From assembly GCF_030143255.1 (NCBI RefSeq), contig NZ_JARJNR010000003.1, positions 124,001 through 188,000 on the forward strand: a stretch of 64,000 bases of DNA. Direction: 5' to 3'. Made by a program: the position numbers and the translations under genes. The notes under the pieces are model-generated. The model did not search any database, was not told the origin of the DNA, and saw only the letters and a program-made list of their open reading frames with translations. This document shows positions 17,960 through 27,156 of this stretch, in pieces (position 1 is the first letter of the stretch; each line of letters begins with the position of its first letter). Origin of the DNA: Frigidibacter sp. SD6-1 (GTDB taxonomy: Bacteria > Pseudomonadota > Alphaproteobacteria > Rhodobacterales > Rhodobacteraceae).

Positions 17960-19189
17960 TCAGGCTTTCGTGAGGCCGGTGCGCGTCAGGCGGGCGGCCA
18001 GCTCGACATGGGTCGACCAGCGGAACTGGTCCACCACCTCGATCCAGTCGAGCGTGAAGCCCGCGTCTGACAATATCCGCGCGTCGCGGGCGAAGCTGAC
18101 CGGGTTGCAGGAGACATAGGCAACGGTTCTTGTCCGGGAGGCCGCGATTTCAGACACTTGCGCCTCGGCGCCCGCGCGGGGCGGGTCGAGGAGGATCGCA
18201 TCATACCGGTCGATCTCGTCGGGCAGAAGCGGGCGGCGGAAGAGGTCGCGCGCCTCGGTGGAGATCCGGCGCAGGCCCCGGGCATGGCGCGCGGCGCGGT
18301 CGAGTGCTGCAAGCATCGCGCGTTCGGATTCGACGGCATGAACCTCTGCCGCCGCCGCGAGCGGCAGCGAGAAGGTGCCCGCACCGGAAAAGAGATCGGC
18401 GATCCGGCTTGCGCCGCCGAGCGCCGCCCGTGCCGCAGCGAGGAGTGCCGCCTCGCCCTCGCGCGTCGCCTGCAGGAACGACCCCGAAGGCGGCTCGACG
18501 AGCGTGCCCCCGAAACGCTGGGTCGCGGGGCGGCGGGCGGCGACGGGCTCGCCTTCCCAGGTCAGGCGGGCGAGGTCGGCGCGCTCGGCGATTGCGGCGA
18601 GGTCGGTAAAAAGCGCGGGCTCCAGCGGCTTGCCGCCCGTGACCGCCACATCCGCGCCCGCCTCGGTCGCGGTGACGGTCAGCGCCATCTCGCCCTTGCG
18701 CGAGCCGCCCGCGATGGTCAGCTCGCGCAGGGCGGGCAAAAGGGCGGTGATCGACGGCAGCACCAGGTGGCAGTCGGAAAGGTCGGCCAAGGTGCCCGAG
18801 GCGCGGCCGTGGAAGCCGACGATCGCGCCTTTCTTCGTCCTCCGGCCGGAAAACGTGGCGCGGCGGCGCGACCGTTCGGGCGAGGTATGGATGGCGCGGA
18901 TCGGCGCGGCAAGGCCCTGCGCGGCAAGGGCGGCGCGCACCACATCGGCCTTCCAGCCTTCGACGAAACTGTCAGTCGCATGCATCAGCGCGCAGCCGCC
19001 GCAGGCCGCGTAGTGCGGGCAGGGCGCGCGGCGGCGGTCTGGCGAGGGGGTGACGATGGCGGGCGCGTCCATGCGCCCGTCGCTGACCTCGCCTTCCACC
19101 ACTTCGCCCGGCAGGGCGCGCGGCACATAGACGGGACCTGCGGCGATCCCGTCGCCCAGATGGCCGAGCCGGTCGATCGTCACTCTCAC
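17960..19189 (-). CDS. Class I SAM-dependent RNA uracil-C5 methyltransferase (TrmA/RlmC/RlmD family)
   Basis: This 409-aa enzyme begins with a TRAM-like domain (1-50), then a likely [4Fe-4S] site (Cys57, Cys63, Cys66, Cys140) and the methyltransferase domain with ADLFSGAGTFSLPLA (motif I), LLDPPRAGAE and the nucleophile loop YVSCNPVSFARD. The Fe-S cysteines favour an RlmD/RumA-like 23S rRNA role over TrmA, but specificity is not proven. It uses a GTG start inside a GTGA overlap with the upstream ABC exporter gene. Confidence 0.9.
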   Translation of the reverse strand: MRVTIDRLGHLGDGIAAGPVYVPRALPGEVVEGEVSDGRMDAPAIVTPSPDRRRAPCPHYAACGGCALMHATDSFVEGWKADVVRAALAAQGLAAPIRAIHTSPERSRRRATFSGRRTKKGAIVGFHGRASGTLADLSDCHLVLPSITALLPALRELTIAGGSRKGEMALTVTATEAGADVAVTGGKPLEPALFTDLAAIAERADLARLTWEGEPVAARRPATQRFGGTLVEPPSGSFLQATREGEAALLAAARAALGGASRIADLFSGAGTFSLPLAAAAEVHAVESERAMLAALDRAARHARGLRRISTEARDLFRRPLLPDEIDRYDAILLDPPRAGAEAQVSEIAASRTRTVAYVSCNPVSFARDARILSDAGFTLDWIEVVDQFRWSTHVELAARLTRTGLTKA

Positions 19190-21018
19190 TGCGCCGCCTC
19201 TTCCGTGCCGAGGAAGCCGCCCGACTGGCGGCTCCAGTAACGGGCGTAGAGCCCGCCTTTCGCCAGAAGCGCCGCGTGGCCGCCTTCCTCGACGATGCGG
19301 CCATGATCCAGAACCACGATCCGGTCCATCTCGGCGATGGTCGACAGGCGGTGGGCGATGGCCAGAACCGTCTTGCCCTGCATCACCCGGTGCAAAGCCG
19401 CCTGCACCTGCGCCTCGACCTCGCTGTCGAGGGCCGATGTCGCCTCGTCCAGCACAAGGATCGGCGCGTCCTTGAGGAAAGCGCGGGCGAGCGCGATGCG
19501 CTGGCGCTGGCCGCCCGACAGTTTCACGCCGCGTTCGCCGAGATGGGCCTCATAGCCCTTGCGGCCCTTGTGATCCTCGAGGTTCGGGATGAACTCGTCC
19601 GCCTCTGCCGCCCGCGCCGCCGCCAGCAGCTCTGCCTCGGTCGCGTCGGGTCGGCCGTAGAGGATATTGTCGCGGGCCGAGCGGTTGAACATCGCGGTTT
19701 CCTGGGTGACCATGGCGATCTGGCGGCGCAGGCTTTCCTGCGTCACGCCGCGCACATCGCGACCATCGACCAGAACCCGCCCGCTTTCGGTGTCGTAGAG
19801 CCTGAGAAGCAGTGCCACGAGGGTCGACTTTCCCGCCCCGGAGGCGCCGACGATACCAAGCTTCTCGCCCGGCCCGATCGTCAGCGTCACATGGTCGATC
19901 CCGCCCCGTTCGCGCCCATAGGCGAAGGTCACATCGTCGAACCGCACCTCGCCCGTCACGCGGCCGAGGTCTGCGGCACCCGCCGCGTCGGTCAGGGCGT
20001 GCGGCGGGGTCAGGGTGCGCATCCCATCCTCGACCTCACCCACCGAGGCATAGATCGACATCAGTGCGAACGACACCCAACCGGTCATCTGCGCGATCCG
20101 GATCGAGATTGTGCCCGCCGCCGCGATATCGCCAGGGCTCGCCTGCCCCTTCGACCACAGAAGCAGCGTGCCGCCGATGAGGAGAAGCGGCAGCGTTCCG
20201 GCGAGCGTCATCAGCGCGAGGCGGAACAAGGCCGAGAGACGGCCGAAGTCGAGCGCCGAGGTGCGGAAGACCTCCATCGCGCCCAGGGCGGCGCGATCCT
20301 CGTGATCGGCATGGGCGAAGAGCTTGACGGTCTTGATATTGGTGATCGTGTCCACGACCTGACCGGTGACCATCGCCCGCGCCCCGGCGCGGTCCTTCGA
20401 TTTGACGCGGATCTTCGGCAGGAAGGCCCAGATCAGGCCGATATAGACAATGATCCAGAGTGTGAGCCCGACGGCGACCACGCCGTCGATGGTGAGAAGG
20501 AAGAGGGCCGAGCCGATCAGGGTGGCAAGCGCGAAGGCCACGGTATTGATCGTCTCCGACGCCACATCGGTGACGGCGCGGGCGGCCTGCATCTGCTTTT
20601 GCGCAATCCTGCCTGCGAAGTCATTGTCGAAGAAGGTGACGGCATGGCCCATGGTCCAGCGATGGAGCCGCGACAGGACGAGCGGCAGAACGTTCGGCTG
20701 GACGATGACCGAGTTCGAGGCCGACGAGAGGCCGAAGGCCAGGGGCCGCAAGATGATCAGGAAGAAGCCGAAGGTGGTGAAGAGCTGCCAGTGATCGCGA
20801 AAAACCGTGGCCGCCTCGGCGCTCGTCGCGACATCGACCACGCGGCCGAGGAAATCGGCGGTGATCACTTCCATCACGCCCGCAAGCGCGGACAGGAACG
20901 TTGCGACCAGAAGCGGGGCCCAGGAGCCCGCGAGGCACCAGAGGAAGAACCGCCCGAGCGTGCGCGGCGGCGCTCCATCCGCGGGCAGGAAAGCATCGAT
21001 CGTCCAGAGCCGTCTCAC
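19186..21018 (-). CDS. ABC exporter half-transporter (membrane plus ATPase), subunit A
   Basis: A 610-aa fusion of a six-helix ABC transmembrane domain (about 30-330) and a nucleotide-binding domain with GASGAGKST (Walker A), LSGGQRQRIALARA (signature) and LVLDEATSALD (Walker B). It belongs to the MsbA/multidrug/lipid exporter group. A closely similar gene lies just upstream on the same strand (21114-22964), so the two probably form a heterodimer. Substrate is unknown. Its stop overlaps the start of the RNA methyltransferase gene. Confidence 0.93.
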   Translation of the reverse strand: MRRLWTIDAFLPADGAPPRTLGRFFLWCLAGSWAPLLVATFLSALAGVMEVITADFLGRVVDVATSAEAATVFRDHWQLFTTFGFFLIILRPLAFGLSSASNSVIVQPNVLPLVLSRLHRWTMGHAVTFFDNDFAGRIAQKQMQAARAVTDVASETINTVAFALATLIGSALFLLTIDGVVAVGLTLWIIVYIGLIWAFLPKIRVKSKDRAGARAMVTGQVVDTITNIKTVKLFAHADHEDRAALGAMEVFRTSALDFGRLSALFRLALMTLAGTLPLLLIGGTLLLWSKGQASPGDIAAAGTISIRIAQMTGWVSFALMSIYASVGEVEDGMRTLTPPHALTDAAGAADLGRVTGEVRFDDVTFAYGRERGGIDHVTLTIGPGEKLGIVGASGAGKSTLVALLLRLYDTESGRVLVDGRDVRGVTQESLRRQIAMVTQETAMFNRSARDNILYGRPDATEAELLAAARAAEADEFIPNLEDHKGRKGYEAHLGERGVKLSGGQRQRIALARAFLKDAPILVLDEATSALDSEVEAQVQAALHRVMQGKTVLAIAHRLSTIAEMDRIVVLDHGRIVEEGGHAALLAKGGLYARYWSRQSGGFLGTEEAAQ

Positions 21019-21060
21019 TCAGCCATCTCCTGTGCAGGGCGCTGCGGGTCGGGCGGGACC

Positions 21061-21106
21061 AAGATTTTTTGAAAAAATCTTTGCAAAATTCTTCGAAGAA
21101 TTTTGC
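21061..21106. repeat. Two adjacent AT-rich perfect palindromes
   Basis: Palindrome 1 (21061-21081) has 10-base arms AAGATTTTTT/AAAAAATCTT around a central G. Palindrome 2 (21083-21106) has 12-base arms GCAAAATTCTTC/GAAGAATTTTGC and no spacer. They fill the gap between the two exporter genes and are strikingly AT-rich in a GC-rich genome. They could be terminators, protein-binding sites or a dispersed repeat. Confidence 0.75.
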
Positions 21107-21113
21107 CCGCGCC

Positions 21114-22964
21114 TCACTCGGCCGCCTCCGCATCCCCGGTTCCGATGAAGCCGCCAGATTGCCTCTCCCAGAAGCGGGCGTAAAGCCCGCCTCTGTTCAG
21201 AAGGTCGGCATGCGTGCCTTCCTCGGCGATGCGGCCGTCGTCCAGCACGACGATCCGGTCCATCCGCGCGATGGTCGACAGGCGGTGGGCGATGGCGATG
21301 ACCGTCTTGCCCTCCATCACGCCATAAAGCGTGTCCTGGATCGCGGCCTCGACCTCGCTGTCGAGCGCGCTCGTCGCCTCGTCGAGGACGAGGATCGGTG
21401 CGTCCTTCAGGATCACGCGAGCAATCGCCACCCTCTGGCGCTGGCCGCCCGACAATTTCACGCCGCGTTCACCCACCTGCGCGTCATAGCCGGTGCGCCC
21501 CTCCGGGTCGCGCAGGGTCTGGATGAACCCATGCGCCTCGGCCCGTTCGGCCGCCGCGATCATTTCCGCCTCGCTTGCCTCGGGGCGGCCGTAGAGGATG
21601 TTGTCGCGCACCGACCGGTGGAGGAGCGAACTGTCCTGCTGCACCATGCCGATCCGCGCCCTGAGGCTCGCCTGCCGGACCTGCGCAATGTCTTGCCCGT
21701 CGATCAGGATCCGGCCGCCCTCGCTGTCGTAGAATCTCAGAAGCAGCTTCACGAGCGTGGATTTTCCGGAACCCGACCTGCCAATGAGGCCGATTTTCTC
21801 GCCCGGCTGGATCGTCAGGCTGATCCGGTCGATCCCACCCGAACCGCGCCCGTAATGATGCGAGACTTCCTCGAACGCGATCCGCCCCTCGGTCAGCGTC
21901 AGGTCCGGTGCGCCGGGCACGTCGGTCAGGCCCACCGGCTGGGCGATGGTCTCCATTCCTTCGGAAATGACGCCGAGCGCCTCGACCAGGTTCGATGTCG
22001 CCCACATCACCCAATAGGTCATGCTGGTGAGCCTCAGGACCAGTGCCGTGGTCGCGGCGACAGCGCCGGTGCTGGCGCTGCCATCGAGCCAGAATTTCAT
22101 CGCAAGGCCGGTGAGCATGACAATCAGGCAGGCGTTCAGCGCCGTCAGCATCACGTCCATCCTGGTGACAAGCCGCATCTCGGCGATGAACCGCTCGCGC
22201 AAGGCCCGGATCGCCTCGCCCGCATAATCGACCTCGCGGTCGTCATGAGCGAAAAGCTTGACCGAATGAATGTTGGTATAGCTGTCCACCACCCGGCCCG
22301 TGACGGTCGAGCGCGCATCGGACGAGGCCTTCGACGCCGGTCCGATCCGCTTTGCGGTCCATCTGAGCAGCGCGAGGTAAAACACGATCCAGACCGCAAG
22401 CGGGATGAAGAGCCGCGCGTCGGCGCCGATCAGGAGGATCGAGGCGCCGACGACGCTCGTCAGCGCGAAGGCGACGCAATCGAGCATCTGGAAGACCGCG
22501 TCGCCCATCGAGGGCGGGGTCTGCATGATGCGGTTGGCGATGCGGCCGGCGAAGTCATTCTCGAACCAGCCGACGGGCTGGCGCAGCACATGCTTGTGCG
22601 CCCGCCAGCGGACCAGCGCCCCAAGATTGGTCAGGATCGTGTTGTGGAGAAGTGCGGTATCGAACGCCGACACGACCGGCCTTGCGATCAGGACGAGGAA
22701 GGCCGCGACGGCAAATTCCGTGCCGTGATTGGCCAGAAGCTCGGCCGGGCGCTCGCGGCCAAGGAGGTCGACGATGCGCCCGAGATACCAGATGAGCAGG
22801 ATCTCCGATCCCGCCACCAGAACCTTGCACAGGGTGCTGAAGACGAAGACGGCCCGGAACGGCCGCACATAATCGCGGATGAAGGCAAAAAGCCGCGTGG
22901 GCGGGGCATCACGCTCTTCATAGGGCGCGAAGGGATCGACGAGATTTTCGAAGAAACGGAACAT
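21114..22964 (-). CDS. ABC exporter half-transporter (membrane plus ATPase), subunit B
   Basis: A 616-aa ABC exporter from the ATG at 22964; an in-frame TTG at 23078 would add 38 residues that look non-coding. The transmembrane domain (about 25-320) is followed by the ATPase domain with GRSGSGKST, LSGGQRQRVAIARV and LVLDEATSALD. Residue patterns parallel the downstream exporter gene (VFRFY-type cytoplasmic loops, SVRDNILYGRPEASEAE), supporting a heterodimeric pump made by gene duplication. A possible 10-codon leader ORF precedes it. Confidence 0.93.
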   Translation of the reverse strand: MFRFFENLVDPFAPYEERDAPPTRLFAFIRDYVRPFRAVFVFSTLCKVLVAGSEILLIWYLGRIVDLLGRERPAELLANHGTEFAVAAFLVLIARPVVSAFDTALLHNTILTNLGALVRWRAHKHVLRQPVGWFENDFAGRIANRIMQTPPSMGDAVFQMLDCVAFALTSVVGASILLIGADARLFIPLAVWIVFYLALLRWTAKRIGPASKASSDARSTVTGRVVDSYTNIHSVKLFAHDDREVDYAGEAIRALRERFIAEMRLVTRMDVMLTALNACLIVMLTGLAMKFWLDGSASTGAVAATTALVLRLTSMTYWVMWATSNLVEALGVISEGMETIAQPVGLTDVPGAPDLTLTEGRIAFEEVSHHYGRGSGGIDRISLTIQPGEKIGLIGRSGSGKSTLVKLLLRFYDSEGGRILIDGQDIAQVRQASLRARIGMVQQDSSLLHRSVRDNILYGRPEASEAEMIAAAERAEAHGFIQTLRDPEGRTGYDAQVGERGVKLSGGQRQRVAIARVILKDAPILVLDEATSALDSEVEAAIQDTLYGVMEGKTVIAIAHRLSTIARMDRIVVLDDGRIAEEGTHADLLNRGGLYARFWERQSGGFIGTGDAEAAE

Positions 22965-23038
22965 GGCGGTGAGTTTCCAGCGGAATGCGATATGGGAAGG
23001 CGGTGCACAAAGGACCGCCACACGGGGTTCGGTCCGGC

Positions 23039-23071
23039 TCAGGCGAGCTCTGACTGGATCCCGTTTCTCAT
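23039..23071 (-). other. Possible 10-codon leader ORF upstream of the ABC exporter
   Basis: On the minus strand a near-ideal ribosome site (CGGAGGG, 7 bases from the ATG) precedes ATG and the peptide MRNGIQSELA, then TGA, 74 bases before the exporter start. The main gene has a weaker ribosome site. This would fit translational attenuation, but a 10-codon ORF can arise by chance. Confidence 0.3.
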
Positions 23072-23087
23072 ACTGCAACCCTCCGTT

Positions 23088-23159
23088 GGATGCCGATCAG
23101 ATAGCGCAATCACGGGCGCTTGTCACGCCCCCGATTGTACCAGCCTTGTATCGGCATCC
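23088..23159. repeat. Inverted repeat with 10-base arms in the exporter / LysE gap
   Basis: GGATGCCGAT (23088-23097) pairs perfectly with ATCGGCATCC (23150-23159); an inner pair AGCGC/GCGCT lies in the 52-base interior. It sits in the 280-base gap upstream of the ABC exporter and could be a structured leader or an operator. Confidence 0.5.
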
Positions 23160-23161
23160 GG

Positions 23162-23202
23162 CCGGGCCGCTCGTCGAGCCTTGCAGCTCTCCTCGCTCAG
23201 GG
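23162..23202 (+). repeat. Dispersed repeat, CCGGGCCGCTCGTCGAGCC type, copy A
   Basis: About 41 bases starting CCGGGCCGCTCGTCGAGCC and ending CTCTCCTCGCTCAGG. The minus strand of 48566-48607 matches it almost base for base. The core GCTCGTCGAGC is itself a small palindrome. It lies downstream of the convergent end of the LysE gene. Confidence 0.6.
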
Positions 23203-23244
23203 GCCCGGCGTGGGCACGCGAGGGAACGAGGAGGAGCCCGGGGG

Positions 23245-23838
23245 TCAGTGGCGGAGGATTTCCAGGGTCGACAGAACAATCAGCCCGGCCATCGTCAGGT
23301 TGAATATCCTCAGACGTCCTGCCGTGGTCAGCCAGCCGGAGATTGCCTGCCCGAGCCCGACCCAGGTCGCTGCGGAGCCGAGGCCGAGAAGGGTGAAGGT
23401 GGCCGCGACGATCAGCGCGAGCCGCCAGGGGTCGTCGGGCCGGATGAATTGCGATGTGGCGGCGATCGCCATCGACCAGGCCTTGGGATTGATCCACTGG
23501 AAGGCGACGGCGGCAAGGAAGGTCATCGGGCGCGCCGCCGATCGCGTCTCGGCGCCGGCCGACGTGGCGATCTTGAAGGCGATCCACAGAAGGAGAGCGG
23601 CGCCGCCCCAGCGCAGGCCCTCGCGCAGGACGACACTCGTCTGAAAGAGGCCGCCGAGCGCGAGGCCGACGATCAGCAGCATGGCCGGAAAGCCGAGCGC
23701 GACGCCGGTCAGATGCGGCAGGCTGCGGCGAAAGCCGAAGGCAGCGCCCGATGCCGCCAGCATCGCATTGTTGGGGCCGGGGGTGAAAAGCGTGGCGATG
23801 GCGAGCCCGATCAGGGCGATGAATGTCTCGGTCGGCAT
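23245..23838 (-). CDS. LysE/RhtB-family amino-acid exporter
   Basis: A 197-aa inner-membrane protein with about six hydrophobic helices. The N-terminal LATLFTPGPNNAMLAASGAAFG is the family hallmark (PGPN), and a second signature FQWINPKAW lies in the middle. The family exports amino acids or related metabolites; the substrate cannot be inferred from sequence. It lies 43 bases downstream of cca on the same strand. Confidence 0.93.
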   Translation of the reverse strand: MPTETFIALIGLAIATLFTPGPNNAMLAASGAAFGFRRSLPHLTGVALGFPAMLLIVGLALGGLFQTSVVLREGLRWGGAALLLWIAFKIATSAGAETRSAARPMTFLAAVAFQWINPKAWSMAIAATSQFIRPDDPWRLALIVAATFTLLGLGSAATWVGLGQAISGWLTTAGRLRIFNLTMAGLIVLSTLEILRH

Positions 23839-23881
23839 GGGATCCTCCGGCCCGGGAAAGTGCCGGGGGGCGGCGGCGGGT

Positions 23882-25021
23882 TCAAGCCAGCAATTGTTCC
23901 CGTGACAAGATAAAGCCAGACGCGATCCAGCGCGCCTCGAGTTCCTTCAGACGCTGGCCGAGCGCCGGACCGGAGAGGCCGGGCAGATCGGCGGCGCGGA
24001 CCGGAAAGCGGGCGGCGGCGCCCGCGGCGATCCTGCGGGCGGCGTCGGCGGGCGGCGGCTGTTCGAGAAGCGCGAAGCGAAGCGCGAGGATATCGCGCGC
24101 AGCGTCCGGCCCGTGGCGCCAGGCGAGTTCCCCCGGCCCGGTTGCGGCGCCGATTCCGTCGCGCAGAATGGCCAGCCGCCGCGCCTCGTCGCGCGACAGC
24201 CGAAGCGCGTCGCCCGCGGCAGCGCCGCCGAGCGCAGCGAGGCGGCGGAGCCAGTCCGGCTTCGCGCCCGCCTCGACCGCGACAAGCCGCGCGAGCGGCG
24301 CGGCAGCGGCCCCGGGCAGCGTGTGGGCCAGAACCCCCGACGCTTCCATCGCGGCCAACGCGGGAGCAGGGTCGGCGGCGCCGAGAAGCTTGCGCATCTC
24401 GTGTCCGATCCGCTCGCGGGAAAGCGTGTCTATTCCGGCCGAAAGCGCGGCCGATGCCGCCAGTCCGTCCGGGTCGATCCCTGCCTCGGGGTCGCCATAG
24501 ATCGCGTGAAAACGAAAGAAGCGCAGGATGCGCAGGTAATCCTCGCGGATGCGATCCTCGGGTCGCCCGACGAAGCGCACCCGGCGGGCGAGAAGGTCCG
24601 GCAGGCCGCCGAGCGGGTCGATGACCGTGCCGTCACCTTCGGCATAAAGCGCGTTCATGGTGAAATCGCGCCGCGCCGCATCCTCGGCGATATCGTCGGA
24701 ATAGGCGATGGTGGCGCGCCGCCCGTCGGTTTCGACATCGCGGCGGAAAGTGGTAATCTCGTGCGGGCGCCCGCCCGCAACGATGGTGAGCGTGCCATGC
24801 TCGATCCCGGTCGGCACCACCTTCAGCCCCGCCGCTTCGGCGAGCGCCTTCACCCGTTCGGGGCGCGCGTCGGTCGCGATGTCGATATCGTCGATGGCGC
24901 GGCCCATCAGCGCATTGCGGACACAGCCCCCGACCAGCAGCGCGCGGTGGCCGCCCGTCGTCAGGCAACCCAGTACGCCTTGCAGCGCCTTATCCGCGAT
25001 CCAGTCGCTTTCGATCCTCAT
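23882..25021 (-). CDS. cca: CCA tRNA nucleotidyltransferase
   Basis: The 379-aa class II nucleotidyltransferase adds or repairs the 3' CCA of tRNA. The palm motif ALLVGGCVRNALMGRAIDDIDIATDA carries the catalytic DxD (Asp-Ile-Asp), followed by RRDFTMNALY and the RIREDYLRILRFFRFHA segment characteristic of the family. No HD phosphohydrolase domain is evident. The ATG overlaps the stop of the CoA-pyrophosphatase gene (ATGA). Distinction from poly(A) polymerase is by size and neighbourhood. Confidence 0.93.
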   Translation of the reverse strand: MRIESDWIADKALQGVLGCLTTGGHRALLVGGCVRNALMGRAIDDIDIATDARPERVKALAEAAGLKVVPTGIEHGTLTIVAGGRPHEITTFRRDVETDGRRATIAYSDDIAEDAARRDFTMNALYAEGDGTVIDPLGGLPDLLARRVRFVGRPEDRIREDYLRILRFFRFHAIYGDPEAGIDPDGLAASAALSAGIDTLSRERIGHEMRKLLGAADPAPALAAMEASGVLAHTLPGAAAAPLARLVAVEAGAKPDWLRRLAALGGAAAGDALRLSRDEARRLAILRDGIGAATGPGELAWRHGPDAARDILALRFALLEQPPPADAARRIAAGAAARFPVRAADLPGLSGPALGQRLKELEARWIASGFILSREQLLA

Positions 25022-25623
25022 GCCGCCATCCGGTCCGCCAGCGCGCGCAGGATACGCGCGGTCGCGCCCCAGATGTAATAGGGGCCGTAGGGAACGGTGA
25101 AATAATGCCGCCGCTGCCCGCGCCAGAGCCGCGATTCGACACGGAAGTTTGCAGGATCGGCGAGATGGGCGTAGGGGACGGCAAAGACCTCCTCGACCTC
25201 TTCCTCCTGCGGGCGGGGGGCAAAATCAGGGTCTATTTCGGCCAGAACCGGGGTCACGGTGAAGCCGGTGACGGTTTCATGGGGCGCGAGAGGGCCGATT
25301 ATGCGGGCGTGTCGCGGCGGCAGGCCGATCTCTTCTTCCGCCTCGCGCAGCGCCGCACGGACCAGCCCCTCCCCGCCCTCGCCATCGGCCGCATCGACCT
25401 TGCCGCCTGGAAAGGCGATCTGGCCGGGGTGGTGCTTCAGATGCGAGGCGCGCTTGGTCAGGATCACGCGCTCGCGCTGAAAGCCGATCAGGACTGCCGC
25501 CGGGCGCAGGACGCGCCCTTCGGGCAGGACGGTGCCGGGATTGAGGTCATAGTCCGACGTGTCCCGCCCCGGCCGGGCGATCGCGGCGGCAAGGCGCGCG
25601 CCAAGGTCAGTGCGCTGCACCAT
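25018..25623 (-). CDS. Nudix CoA pyrophosphatase-like hydrolase
   Basis: A 201-aa Nudix protein with the CoA-pyrophosphatase signature LTKRASHLKHHPGQIAFPGG directly before the Nudix box, which carries REAEEEIGL. This family hydrolyses CoA and its derivatives. The start overlaps the hslO stop region by 17 bases and the stop overlaps cca, so the three genes form one tightly coupled operon. Confidence 0.9.
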   Translation of the reverse strand: MVQRTDLGARLAAAIARPGRDTSDYDLNPGTVLPEGRVLRPAAVLIGFQRERVILTKRASHLKHHPGQIAFPGGKVDAADGEGGEGLVRAALREAEEEIGLPPRHARIIGPLAPHETVTGFTVTPVLAEIDPDFAPRPQEEEVEEVFAVPYAHLADPANFRVESRLWRGQRRHYFTVPYGPYYIWGATARILRALADRMAA

Positions 25624-26626
25624 CCTTGCCCCCGTACGCCGGTGCCTTGGTCGCCTCGAAGCCCAGCGTCGCGGGCTCGAATTCGTAATGCGCGCCGCAG
25701 AACTGGCAATCGGCGGTGACGATGCCTTGCGCCGTCGTCATCGTGGCAATGTCCTTGGCCGAATAGATCGAGAGGCTCTGCCGGACCTTGTCGGGCGAGC
25801 AGGTGCAGCCGAACCGTATGGGCTGGGCATCGAAGACGCGCGGACCCTCCTCGTGGAAGAGCCGCAAGAGAAGGTCGGTCGGTTGCACCGAGGGGCCGAT
25901 CAGCTCCAGCTCCTCGACCGTGTCGAGAAGGATGTTGACGCGGGTCCAGTTCTCGCCCTCGGCTCCGTCGAGGATGTCGGCATGGGTCAAAAGCCCGCCC
26001 TCGCCGGAACCGCCTTCGGCCGCGACCGAGGGCGAGGCCTTGGGCATATGCTGCAGCATCACGCCGCCCGCGCGCCAGTGTTCCTCGCCGCCCGGCAGGC
26101 GCGAGCGGCCGAAGGACAGCGCAAAGCGCGTCGGCAATTGTTCGGACTGGGCGAAATAGGTCTCGGCGCAGGCGGAAAGCGAGCCGCCCGCGATGGGGGT
26201 GATGCCCTGATAGGGCAGGTTGCCTTCGCCCTGGTCGATGAGGACGGCCATGTAGCCCTGGCCGATCAGGTCGAAGGGCTTGGCATCCGGGTCCATCCGC
26301 TCGGGGTCGAACGAGGCCCAGGCGCGGATCTGCGCGGGCGCGCCATCCTCGGCGGGCGCGTAATAGTCGGTGGCGACGATCCGCGCCGGGCCGTTGCCGC
26401 GGATCTGCAGCGAGAGTTTCCAGCGCAGCTTCATCGTCTGGCCGATGAGCGCGGTCAGAACGGCGGCCTCGGCCACCAGAGCCTCGATCTGGGCGGGATA
26501 GGCATGCTGAGCGAGAATCCGGTCGAGCGTGCCGTCGAGCCGCGCCACCCGGCCACGGATGTCGGAGGCGTCAAGCTGGAACGGCAGGACGGTATCGTCC
26601 CAGGCGATTTCGAGGGTCGAGGACAT
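25607..26626 (-). CDS. hslO: Hsp33-type redox-regulated chaperone
   Basis: A 339-aa holdase activated by oxidation. The ATG at 26626 is chosen over an upstream in-frame start. The C-terminal zinc switch is visible as CTC and, about 30 residues later, CQFC. The first 250 residues carry the Hsp33 fold (for example TALIGQTMKLRWKLSLQI). The protein is slightly longer than the classic 290-aa form, with an insertion around 190-215 and an Ala/Gly/Lys tail. It is first in the hslO-nudix-cca operon. Confidence 0.94.
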   Translation of the reverse strand: MSSTLEIAWDDTVLPFQLDASDIRGRVARLDGTLDRILAQHAYPAQIEALVAEAAVLTALIGQTMKLRWKLSLQIRGNGPARIVATDYYAPAEDGAPAQIRAWASFDPERMDPDAKPFDLIGQGYMAVLIDQGEGNLPYQGITPIAGGSLSACAETYFAQSEQLPTRFALSFGRSRLPGGEEHWRAGGVMLQHMPKASPSVAAEGGSGEGGLLTHADILDGAEGENWTRVNILLDTVEELELIGPSVQPTDLLLRLFHEEGPRVFDAQPIRFGCTCSPDKVRQSLSIYSAKDIATMTTAQGIVTADCQFCGAHYEFEPATLGFEATKAPAYGGKDGAAH

Positions 26627-26707
26627 GGGATTCCTTGAGGGGTTTCCTTCAGGCGCGGGCCTTGGCATAGCTTGTCGGGTCAAAATGGGCAACCTCGGGC
26701 GGGTGGG

Positions 26708-27148
26708 ATGATCAGGCGGTTCGGCGAGCCGGTGGTGGCGGGGCAGGTCTATCGGCCCCGGCCGGGGGCTTACGCGGTTCTGAAGCTAGATGGGGATGTA
26801 CTCCTGACCTATCAAGAGGCGCCGGACGCCGAGTTCCAGCTGCCCGGCGGCGGCATCGACCCGGGCGAATCGCCCATCCATGCGCTGCATCGCGAGGTCT
26901 ATGAGGAGACCGGCTGGACCATCGCCGCGCCGCGCAGGATCGGCACCTTCCGCCGGTTCGCCTATATGCCGGAATATGACCGCTGGGCCGAAAAGATCTG
27001 CATGATCTACGAGGCCCGGCCCGTGCGCCGGATCGGCCCGCCGCTCGAGGCGGGTCACAGGGCGGTCTGGATGGGGGCGCGGGAGGCCGCGCGGCTGATC
27101 GGCAATGCGGGCGACCGGCATTTCCTGCGGCTGGCGTTCGGTTTCTGA
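26708..27148 (+). CDS. Nudix hydrolase of unknown substrate
   Basis: A 146-aa protein from the ATG at 26708 (GGGCGGGTGGG upstream). A complete Nudix box is present: GGGIDPGESPIHALHREVYEETGW. The N-terminal RPGAYAVLKLDGDVLLTYQE resembles ADP-sugar or (di)nucleoside polyphosphate Nudix enzymes, but substrate cannot be read. It is divergent from hslO and ends at a dispersed hairpin repeat. Confidence 0.88.
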   Translation: MIRRFGEPVVAGQVYRPRPGAYAVLKLDGDVLLTYQEAPDAEFQLPGGGIDPGESPIHALHREVYEETGWTIAAPRRIGTFRRFAYMPEYDRWAEKICMIYEARPVRRIGPPLEAGHRAVWMGAREAARLIGNAGDRHFLRLAFGF

Positions 27149-27156
27149 CCTCTGGC

